Shown here piece by piece: positions 8,901 to 16,271 of a DNA stretch of 64,000 nt. The notes under the pieces were generated by a model that was not told the origin of the DNA, made no database searches, and saw only the letters and a program-made list of their open reading frames with translations. Positions within the stretch are counted from its first letter, which is position 1. Each line of letters starts with the position of its first letter. The position numbers and the translations under genes are program-made. The stretch is from Planctomycetaceae bacterium (GTDB lineage Bacteria > Planctomycetota > Planctomycetia > Planctomycetales > Planctomycetaceae): the NCBI GenBank assembly GCA_041398825.1, contig JAWKTX010000014.1:92236-156235 (forward strand), in the 5' to 3' direction.

Positions 8901-9833
8901 CTACGACGGCACCGGGAAACTGTCCAGCATCGCTCGGATGATCTGACCAGCGCGGTGTCGATGTCCTTCCCGGATAGCACCTTTGCAGACAACACGGTGG
9001 GCGAGCACAGGAATGGCGACTTCTTTCACGTCGTCAGGGATAACGAAACTTCGTCCTTCCGCCATGGCGAGGGCCTGAGCAGCACGGTAAAACGTCAATG
9101 CCCCGCGGGTGCTGACACCCAGCACCAATTCGCTGTGATTGCGTGTCTTCGTCACCAGGTCGAGCATGTAATCGGCAACGGAATCTTCAACGGTGATGGC
9201 GGTGACGTCTTTTTGTAATGCGACCACTTGTTCGGCATCGACGACAGCCTGCAGAGTATCGACAGGCTGCCCTTCACGGTGTTGTGTCAGAATCTGTCGT
9301 TCCACGCTGCGTTCCGGGTAGCCCAGATCCAGACACATCATGAATCGGTCCAGTTGGTTTTCGGGCAAAGGATAAGTTCCCTCAAACTCAAACGGATTCT
9401 GAGTCGCGATGACTAAGAACGGCGTCCCGAGCTTATGGGTAACCCCTTCTATCGACGCCTGATTTTCACTCATCGCTTCCAGCAATGCGCTTTGAGTCCT
9501 GGGTGTCGTACGATTAATTTCGTCTGCAAGCAGGACGTTGGTAAAGACGGGACCGGGTCGGAATTCGAACTCACCAGTCCCTGGTCGGTAGACGTTGGCC
9601 CCCAGGATATCACTGGGAAGGAGATCCGGCGTAAACTGCAGACGACTGAACTGACAACCGAGGGTTTTTGCCAGCGCGCGGGCCAGCGACGTTTTTCCGA
9701 GCCCCGGCGCATCTTCCAGCAGAATATGGCCACCTGCCAGAAGTGCAACCACCGACAATTTAATCGTCTTTTCCTTGCCGAGTACCGCCGATTCAACATT
9801 CGCGCGGATCTTTCCAATCACTTCGTGGCCCAC
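8901..9833 (-). CDS. MoxR family AAA+ ATPase
   Basis: A 310-residue AAA+ ATPase of the MoxR/RavA clade. Walker A is EDAPGLGKTSLA near residues 37-48, Walker B is VLLADEINRT, and sensor 1 is VIATQNPFE. The C-terminal lid domain ends in the conserved AHRVVCKG region. MoxR ATPases act as chaperones that load cofactors or mature complexes, often with VWA proteins. The VWA partner gene here may be the BatA-like gene at 91-2439, which is not adjacent. Upstream, about 235 bp separate it from the divergent bioF gene. Confidence 0.9.
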   Translation of the reverse strand: MGHEVIGKIRANVESAVLGKEKTIKLSVVALLAGGHILLEDAPGLGKTSLARALAKTLGCQFSRLQFTPDLLPSDILGANVYRPGTGEFEFRPGPVFTNVLLADEINRTTPRTQSALLEAMSENQASIEGVTHKLGTPFLVIATQNPFEFEGTYPLPENQLDRFMMCLDLGYPERSVERQILTQHREGQPVDTLQAVVDAEQVVALQKDVTAITVEDSVADYMLDLVTKTRNHSELVLGVSTRGALTFYRAAQALAMAEGRSFVIPDDVKEVAIPVLAHRVVCKGAIREGHRHRAGQIIRAMLDSFPVPS

Positions 9834-9928
9834 TCGGCTTTCCTCTCACTGATTGAGTTACAATTCTGTTCAAAACCGCTGAAGGGTAGAGTCTGACGGG
9901 ATAAAGATGAACCCACACCACACTCATC

Positions 9929-9969
9929 TTTGACAAAGCGACCCACAGTTTTGACAAAGCGACCCACAG
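9929..9969 (+). repeat. Two-copy 20-bp direct repeat carrying TTGACA
   Basis: The unit TTTGACAAAGCGACCCACAG occurs at 9929-9948 and 9950-9969. Each copy contains TTGACA, the consensus -35 hexamer, reading towards bioF. No good -10 hexamer lies 16-18 bp after either copy, so promoter function is not established. Confidence 0.6.
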
Positions 9970-10068
9970 CTGCCGATTCCCTTCTGCGATACTCTCATAC
10001 CTGCCCAACTCGTTGCTGCAGGACTGCAACCTGGTTGATGCAGATTCGACTGCCCGATTCAAATCTTC

Positions 10069-11241
10069 ATGCTACCCTCAGAATTTCAACGCCGCCTTCA
10101 TAAAAAGCTGGATTCGCTTACGGATGAACACCGTCTGCGCCCGCGCCGAACAGTAATCGCTCAGGATTCTACGACGTGCACTGTCGATGGCCAGATCTGT
10201 GTCAATTTTGCCTCCAACGATTATCTTGGCCTGGCGTTCCATCCCGAAACGACTGCCGCATTTGCCGAAGCTGCTGGGACGCAGGCCGGTTCGACAGCCA
10301 GCGCACTGGTCGCTGGTCGGACAGACTGGCATTGTCGCCTGGAAACCGAACTGCGCTGCTTTGAAGAGGCCGAAGGAGTCTTATTGTTTCCATCGGGGTT
10401 CGCTGCCAATCTCGGTACACTGACAAGTCTTGTCACTGCAAACGACGCGGTCTTCTGTGATCGCGACAATCACGCCAGCATCATCGATGGTTGTCGAGCC
10501 GCGGATGGCAGAATGTTTGTCTACCATCGAGACTCTCTTGACCATCTTGCTGCTTCCCTGGAACGCCGCCGAAACGAATACGACCAGCTGTTTATCGTCA
10601 CGGATACTGTTTTCAGCATGGACGGTGTTCTTGCTCCGCTGCCCCGGTTGTGTGACATTGCGGAATCGACGGGAGCGGTCCTGATCGTTGACGAAGCCCA
10701 TGGGACCGGCATCTTCGGGAGCCGGGGACAAGGTGTTTGCGAACTCATGGGGGTTCACAACCGTGTCCCCGTTCGCATCGGGACTCTCAGCAAAGCGGTC
10801 GGCGCGATGGGAGGATTTGTCGCGGGGGACAGCAACCTGATCGATGTTCTCTGGAATACGGCTCGTACCCAGTTTTTCAGCACGGCATTGCCGCCTGCGG
10901 TTTGTGCGGCCGCCGTGGCTTCTCTTCGGGTGATGCGGCGAGATCAGGATCGTCTCCGGCGACTGCACGATCGCTGCCAACTGGCTCGCCAGATTGTTGC
11001 GGATCGAGGGCTTGTGAGCATTGATGGCAGCCAGGGGCCAATTGTCCCCATTGTGACAGGGGCTGACGATTTGGCGGTAGAAGCCAGCCAGAAACTCATG
11101 AACGCGGGATTCTTCGTTCCGGCGATTCGACCTCCCACCGTGCCAACCGGGACAGCTCGCCTGCGAATGTCCATCAACTGCGAGCATTCTGAGTCTCAAA
11201 TTGAACAGGCCGTCTCCGAAATCTGCAAAGCTGTGAACTGA
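10069..11241 (+). CDS. bioF: 8-amino-7-oxononanoate synthase (BioF) or close alpha-oxoamine synthase
   Basis: A 390-residue PLP enzyme of the alpha-oxoamine synthase family, about the usual length. The PLP lysine is K242 in GTLSKAVGAMGG. D208 and H211 lie in VDEAHGTG, and the substrate region SNDYLGLAFHP is near residue 49. BioF condenses pimeloyl-ACP or -CoA with alanine, the first step of the biotin ring pathway. The relatives glycine C-acetyltransferase and serine palmitoyltransferase share these motifs, but DRDNHASIIDG and FGSRGQGVCE favour BioF. No other biotin genes are nearby. Because the next gene is OleB-like, a role in another lipid pathway cannot be excluded. Confidence 0.8.
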   Translation: MLPSEFQRRLHKKLDSLTDEHRLRPRRTVIAQDSTTCTVDGQICVNFASNDYLGLAFHPETTAAFAEAAGTQAGSTASALVAGRTDWHCRLETELRCFEEAEGVLLFPSGFAANLGTLTSLVTANDAVFCDRDNHASIIDGCRAADGRMFVYHRDSLDHLAASLERRRNEYDQLFIVTDTVFSMDGVLAPLPRLCDIAESTGAVLIVDEAHGTGIFGSRGQGVCELMGVHNRVPVRIGTLSKAVGAMGGFVAGDSNLIDVLWNTARTQFFSTALPPAVCAAAVASLRVMRRDQDRLRRLHDRCQLARQIVADRGLVSIDGSQGPIVPIVTGADDLAVEASQKLMNAGFFVPAIRPPTVPTGTARLRMSINCEHSESQIEQAVSEICKAVN

Positions 11242-11359
11242 GCCGTTCGCGTTTGCTGGAACCCGGCGTCGCGCCAACATACCCTCCGCCCGCCACCGGA
11301 TTACCTTTCTCCACCGTTGGCTGAAAATCGGACACCTCTTTCAGTTTCGTTTGCCATTG

Positions 11360-11390
11360 AAACAGTGATTCCACGAAAACAGTGATTCCA
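11360..11390 (+). repeat. Short direct repeat before the OleB-like gene
   Basis: AAACAGTGATTCCA occurs at about 11360-11373 and again at 11377-11390. The last base of the second copy is the first base of the start codon. This looks like a local duplication of the ribosome-binding region. Confidence 0.55.
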
Positions 11391-12331
11391 TGAATACTGA
11401 TCGTTCGGTGCCAGCTACACTCCTCAGCTCTGATGAAGTTGATTCGACTCTTCGCGCTCGTGCGGCCCGCCGTGACGGCTTTGCGGATCAGTATCCTTTT
11501 GAATCCCACTGGTTCGCAACGGAAGGAAATGTGCAGCACTATGTGGACGAAGGCACCGGGCCAGTGCTGTTGATGGTCCACGGAAACCCCACCTGGAGCT
11601 TTGCCTGGCGGAGGCTGGTTTCGGAACTGTCACGCGATCATCGTGTCATCGCCATCGACCATCTTGGCTGTGGGTTTTCCGCAAAACCACAGAATCCAGA
11701 TCTTTACACTCTGGACGGCCACATCCGCCGCCTTGCTTCTCTGGTTGAGGCGCTGGACCTTCAGAAGATCACACTGTTTGGTCATGACTGGGGTGGAGCC
11801 ATCGGGATGGGATGTGCAGGTCGACTGGCCAGTCGGTTCAAACAGTTCGTGCTGATGAATACCGGGGCATTTCGAAGTCAGGCGATCCCATTTCGTATTT
11901 CTCTTTGCCGAATTCCGCTTCTCGGGCAAATCGGAGATCAGGCGTTCAATCTGTTTGCCCGGGCTGCTTTGACGATGGCGGTGGAGAGGCCACTGGAATC
12001 GCAGGCCCGCGCTGGAATGATTGCTCCGTATGATTCCTGGGCGAATCGAATTGCTGTGCATCAGTTTGTGCAGGACATTCCGCTCCATTCTTCTCATCGA
12101 AGCTACAGGACGCTGCTGGAAGTTGAGAACGGTTTAATGCAATTCGCCAGACATCCCATGTTGTTGATTTGGGGGATGAAGGACTGGTGTTTTACGCCGG
12201 CGTTCTACGATGAATTCCGCGAACGATTCCCGGACGCAGAGACGATGCCCATCGACGATGCGGGGCACTATGTTTTCGAAGACGCCTACGAACAAATGCT
12301 GCCACGTATCCGGACCTTTCTGGGAAGGTAG
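11390..12331 (+). CDS. OleB-like alpha/beta hydrolase (haloalkane dehalogenase superfamily)
   Basis: A 313-residue cytoplasmic alpha/beta hydrolase. HGNPTWS (residues 64-70) is the oxyanion and halide-tryptophan region, the nucleophile is D133 in GHDWGG, and the histidine is H293 in DAGHYVFED. The blocks DHLGCGFSAKP, LNTGAF and WGMKDWCF match OleB, the beta-lactone decarboxylase of long-chain olefin synthesis, better than true haloalkane dehalogenases. Planctomycetes are known to carry oleABCD, but oleA, oleC and oleD are not adjacent here. The ATG at 11390 lies at the end of a 14-bp direct repeat (see 11360-11390). Haloalkane dehalogenase or epoxide hydrolase activity remains an alternative. 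Confidence 0.7.
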   Translation: MNTDRSVPATLLSSDEVDSTLRARAARRDGFADQYPFESHWFATEGNVQHYVDEGTGPVLLMVHGNPTWSFAWRRLVSELSRDHRVIAIDHLGCGFSAKPQNPDLYTLDGHIRRLASLVEALDLQKITLFGHDWGGAIGMGCAGRLASRFKQFVLMNTGAFRSQAIPFRISLCRIPLLGQIGDQAFNLFARAALTMAVERPLESQARAGMIAPYDSWANRIAVHQFVQDIPLHSSHRSYRTLLEVENGLMQFARHPMLLIWGMKDWCFTPAFYDEFRERFPDAETMPIDDAGHYVFEDAYEQMLPRIRTFLGR

Positions 12332-12637
12332 ACTGTCGTTCCACAGGACAACAATCACTTCGATTTCTGGTGCCGTCTGTTTTGCGTCTGCATGGTGTGG
12401 TGAGTGGCTGTCGGGGCGGCGACGAGTACCGCATCGATGAATCTGCACCCTGCGTAAACGCTGATGTTGCTGTGCCACTCCGGTTTCCGGCTTGCGGTGT
12501 GAACTCACTGCGAAAATTGGTAACGCAAAAATCCACACTGTGTTGACGCGGCCTCCCCTGCCTTGTCCAATGCGGTTTCCCTCCAGCAGCGAAGGCTGAT
12601 TTCGACAGTCTTCGCCCGTTCACAGGAACCCGCCCTG

Positions 12638-14158
12638 ATGAAGTCTCGCCCTCGTGTCCTGGTTGCCGCGATCTTTCACGAAACGCATACGTTTCTGGAA
12701 GGCGTTACAAAGTGGTCGGATTTTCAGGTGATGATCGGGCAGCAAATGCTGTCGATTGCCGGCGACAGCAGTCCACTTGGAGGCGCGTTAGAGGCTGGTG
12801 ATGAACTGGGTTGGGAGATTTGTCCTGCGCTGGCGGCGACGGCGTCCCCGAGCGCAATTGTTTCGGACGAAGTGTATCAGCTTTATCTGCAGCGTCTGTT
12901 GATGGCTCTGGAGATGCACCGGCAGCAGGGACCACTGGATGCTGTCTTTCTGGTGCTGCACGGGGCCATGGTTTGCGAATCGATTGAAGATGTCGAAGGG
13001 CAATTGCTGGAAGACCTCGCCGCGCATCTTGGACCGTTAGAGCTCCCTGTATTTGGTGTTTACGATCTGCATGCGAATTTCACGCAGCGAATGGCGCAAT
13101 TTGCCGACTGTCTGGTGGCCTATCGTCAGAATCCTCATGCTGACGCGCGTGAATCTGCTGTCCGCGCGGTTCGATTGCTCGACGATTGTCTGAAAAGCAA
13201 GACCAGGCCTCGCATGCTGTTGTCTCAACCCAGCCTGATGTGGCCGCCCACGGGGACAGGAACAGCAACCGAGCCAATGGCGTCTCTGCTGGAAAAGGCT
13301 CGGCATCTGCAGCTTCGTTACCCGGAATTTCTCGAAGTCAATGTCAATGCGGGCTTCAGCTTTGCGGACACGCCTGAAACCGGAGTCAGTTTTTCGATTG
13401 CAACAACCGGCGACGATGCCTCCGCAGAATCAGCCCTGCAGGAATTGACCCAGATGGCTGTTGAGCTTGCAGAAAAAGGAAATGTCCTGGAACGACCCGT
13501 TGATAATGTGTTGGCAGAACTCCCCCGGGATCAAGCCGGTTTATTGGTTGTTGTCGAACCGTCGGACAATATCGGCGGCGGAGCTCCCGGCGATTGCACC
13601 GGCTTGCTGCGGGCATTTCTCAGGCACGGTTTCAGGAACACGGCCATCTGCATCAATGATCCGGAGGTTGTGGGTGCGTTACAAAAGCATACAACGGGAG
13701 ATCAGATTCGGATCCAGCTGGGCGGTAAAGGAAGTCAACTTGATCCGGGCCCGGTCGAGCTGGAGGTGGTGCTGGTGAGCCTGCATGCGGGGAAATTTGA
13801 ACTGGTGGACAAGCAAAGCCACCTCGCTTCGATGGTTGGCGATTTCTTCGATATGGGCGACTGTGCCGTTATCAGAGTGGAAGGTATTACCATCCTGGTC
13901 ACGAGCAATAAGACACCGCCGATGGATCTTGGTCAATGGCTGCACGTGGGCCTGGATCCGTCCCGGTTCTCATTCGTTGGCGTCAAGGCTGCTGTCGCTC
14001 ATCGAAAAGCGTGGGACACAATATCTGTGGGAAACGTCTGGGTCGGCACACCAGGGCCATGTTCGAGTGATCTGGCACAGTTGCCTTACCGCAGGATTCG
14101 ACGGCCCATTTTTCCGTTAGACGACTGTCTGAAACCAGACTGTCTGAAGTCTGACTGA
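12638..14158 (+). CDS. M81 family metallopeptidase-like protein (MlrC/microcystinase C homologue)
   Basis: A 506-residue protein of the MlrC family (DUF1485 N-terminal plus MlrC C-terminal domain). Likely metal ligands sit in IFHETHTF near residues 9-16 and VYDLHANF, and the family block SDNIGGGAPGDCTG is near residue 309. MlrC cleaves linearised microcystin, but most environmental homologues act on unknown small peptides or N-acyl compounds. The start at 12638 (MKSRPRVLVAA) fits the family; the in-frame TTG at 12563 would add a non-conserved tail. The C-terminus ends in a 15-bp tandem duplication encoding DCLKP and DCLKS. The MFS transporter gene 113 bp downstream may import its substrate. 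The 306-bp gap upstream shows nothing clear. Confidence 0.8.
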   Translation: MKSRPRVLVAAIFHETHTFLEGVTKWSDFQVMIGQQMLSIAGDSSPLGGALEAGDELGWEICPALAATASPSAIVSDEVYQLYLQRLLMALEMHRQQGPLDAVFLVLHGAMVCESIEDVEGQLLEDLAAHLGPLELPVFGVYDLHANFTQRMAQFADCLVAYRQNPHADARESAVRAVRLLDDCLKSKTRPRMLLSQPSLMWPPTGTGTATEPMASLLEKARHLQLRYPEFLEVNVNAGFSFADTPETGVSFSIATTGDDASAESALQELTQMAVELAEKGNVLERPVDNVLAELPRDQAGLLVVVEPSDNIGGGAPGDCTGLLRAFLRHGFRNTAICINDPEVVGALQKHTTGDQIRIQLGGKGSQLDPGPVELEVVLVSLHAGKFELVDKQSHLASMVGDFFDMGDCAVIRVEGITILVTSNKTPPMDLGQWLHVGLDPSRFSFVGVKAAVAHRKAWDTISVGNVWVGTPGPCSSDLAQLPYRRIRRPIFPLDDCLKPDCLKSD

Positions 14159-14271
14159 TTCTTGCGGGACCACCCGATTGGTTTCACGCAACAGCCCAAT
14201 CATTCGTCCCTTGGCTGCCGCAACTTATTCAACAACCAGTTTACGACGAACCGCAACCGAGGCACTGTTCT

Positions 14272-15642
14272 ATGTCCGGCGACTCTAACGACAATCAGGT
14301 GCCGAGTCCGTATGTCTCTCCCCTGCCATCGGATCCTTCCACGCGGCCCACAGTGGTGCGTTATCAGATCGTTGCGATCAGTGTTCTGATGGCTTTTATT
14401 CTGTACCTCGATCGCATCTGTCTGGGAGAGATCGTAAAAACGGATGCCTTTATTGAAGACATGAATCTTCCGCCGGAAGAGGCGAAGAGTCGGATCGGCA
14501 GTATTCTGGGAGCCTTCTTTTTTACCTACGCCCTTTTTCAGGTGCCGGCAGGATGGATGAGTGATCGGCTGGGGGCGAGGAAGGTTCTGGCATTCTATAT
14601 CTTCCTCTGGTCGCTGCTGACAGGTCTCACAGGATTTGTGGCGGGGACAGCCGGATTGTTGGTCATGCGTCTGGGTGTGGGTGTCGCTCAGGCTGGCGCG
14701 TACCCGACGAGCAGTGCGATTGTGCGACGCTGGGTACCACTGAATGGCCGGGGTCTGGCGAGTTCCCTTGTGTCATTTGGTGGCCGCCTCGGTGGAGCAG
14801 CCGCACCCTATCTGACCATGTTCTTGATTTTAACTGTCGGCGGGTGGCGGCAGACTCTCTGGATATATGGCGGGGCAGGGATCGGCATTTCGCTGATCTA
14901 TTTCCTGGTGGTTCGGGATCGACCGTCCGAACATGGCTCATGCAACGAAGCGGAGAAGAATCTGATCGGTCAACCAGTGGATGATCGCAAACCGGAACTG
15001 AGTGATGTTCTGAAGATGATTCTGGCGTTTTGCAGAAGTCGTAGTCTCTGGCTGAATTCACTGGGCCAGTTCTGCATCAACGTCGGCTGGGCTTTTCTGA
15101 TCACCTGGCTTCCGACGTATTTGAAGGAAGTACACAAAGTGTCGGACGCGGAAGGCGCAAAAATGGTGTCGATCGTGCTTTCGACCGGTATGCTGGGGCA
15201 GTTAATCGGCGGGCGGGCAACGGACTGGAGCGTTCGGCGATTTGGACTTCGTTTTGGTCGTGTTCTACCGATCACAGTGGCTAATTTTGTCGCCGGAGGG
15301 GCGTATCTGATGTGTATGACGCTCGATTCGCCGTGGGCCATTGTCGCGTGCTGCTCCATGGTTTCAATGATGACCGATGTCGGTAATCCATCCATTTGGG
15401 CATTCATGCAGGATGTGGGTGGGCGCAATACGGGGGCCATCTTCGGATGGGCAAACATGTGGGGAAATTTTGGTGCAGCAGCCAGCGCGAAAATGGTGCC
15501 ATTGTTAGTGGCAGCCGGTGCTGCTAACGGATCTGGCCAGAATCTGGTCTTCATCGCCTGTGCAAGTGCATTCTTTATTGCAGGAACTGCCGCATTGGGA
15601 ATGGACGCGACGAAGCCACTAAAAGCGACCTCCGGCGATTAA
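14272..15642 (+). CDS. MFS transporter, anion:cation symporter type
   Basis: A 456-residue transporter with about 12 membrane segments and the MFS signature MSDRLGARKVL between TM2 and TM3. FFTYALFQVPAGW and the TM4-5 region (RLGVGVAQAGAYPTSSAIVRRW) match the anion:cation symporter family (hexuronate, glucarate, phthalate and N-acyl compound carriers). It acts in the inner membrane, probably as a proton- or sodium-coupled importer of an organic acid. It follows the MlrC-like gene on the same strand, which suggests joint use of a peptide- or acid-like substrate. Substrate identity is inference only. Confidence 0.85.
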   Translation: MSGDSNDNQVPSPYVSPLPSDPSTRPTVVRYQIVAISVLMAFILYLDRICLGEIVKTDAFIEDMNLPPEEAKSRIGSILGAFFFTYALFQVPAGWMSDRLGARKVLAFYIFLWSLLTGLTGFVAGTAGLLVMRLGVGVAQAGAYPTSSAIVRRWVPLNGRGLASSLVSFGGRLGGAAAPYLTMFLILTVGGWRQTLWIYGGAGIGISLIYFLVVRDRPSEHGSCNEAEKNLIGQPVDDRKPELSDVLKMILAFCRSRSLWLNSLGQFCINVGWAFLITWLPTYLKEVHKVSDAEGAKMVSIVLSTGMLGQLIGGRATDWSVRRFGLRFGRVLPITVANFVAGGAYLMCMTLDSPWAIVACCSMVSMMTDVGNPSIWAFMQDVGGRNTGAIFGWANMWGNFGAAASAKMVPLLVAAGAANGSGQNLVFIACASAFFIAGTAALGMDATKPLKATSGD

Positions 15643-15797
15643 TTGCACACAACGTCCGCTGAATAGAAAACTTGTTTCAACGATTGTGAATCGGTAGCCT
15701 TTGTCCGCAGCAAGCGAGATTCAAGACACCCGGACTGCCGCACCTGTCTGTTGCAGAAAAGGCGTCCATGTAACGACCTCGGGAAGTTAGTCCCCCC

Positions 15798-16178
15798 ATG
15801 AATTCACCGAAGAATGTTTTTGAGTTTGACCAGCAAGGGAATGTCCTGGTTGTCACACCGAATGGGCCATTCATGGAATTCCGCGACAATGATATTCGCA
15901 ATGCCTACAACGATGCCTACCGACTCTTGTGTGCAGAAGACGTGAAGCACCTGCTGATCGATTTTTCTCGTCTGGATTATTTTGGTTCTACCTTTGTAGG
16001 AATACTGATTCGGCTGTCAAAGAAAGTTCGTGGCGATGGAGGTGAGGCGTATCTCTGCCATCTGACCGACAACATGCGACAGATGATGAAAACTTTGATG
16101 TTGCTTGAAAACACGAAGACAGACTTCTTCTGGCGGCAGTGTGGGTCTCTGGAAGAAGGCCTGGCTTCGCTGAAATGA
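15798..16178 (+). CDS. STAS domain protein, anti-sigma factor antagonist-like
   Basis: A single STAS domain of 126 residues. The phosphorylatable region reads DYFGSTFVGIL near residues 56-66, where a serine takes the place of the second serine in the DSSGLG motif of SpoIIAA. Proteins of this type switch partner kinases or sigma regulators by serine phosphorylation. No kinase or phosphatase gene is next to it. It converges on the MMPL/RND gene with 93 bp between stops, and no intrinsic terminator is evident there. Confidence 0.8.
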   Translation: MNSPKNVFEFDQQGNVLVVTPNGPFMEFRDNDIRNAYNDAYRLLCAEDVKHLLIDFSRLDYFGSTFVGILIRLSKKVRGDGGEAYLCHLTDNMRQMMKTLMLLENTKTDFFWRQCGSLEEGLASLK

Positions 16179-16271
16179 CAGCCTGCGGGTCAGCCAGGTC
16201 AGACTGTTTTCCAGCCCATAACTGTTTGCAGGGCTCCATTCCGCAGATGGGCTGCAGCCGCTCTTATGGCA

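Noticed and set aside
10381..11280. 299-codon open frame antisense to bioF
   Set aside because: bioF on the other strand has complete active-site motifs; the antisense product is rich in Arg, His and Pro with no family signs, a codon-bias shadow.
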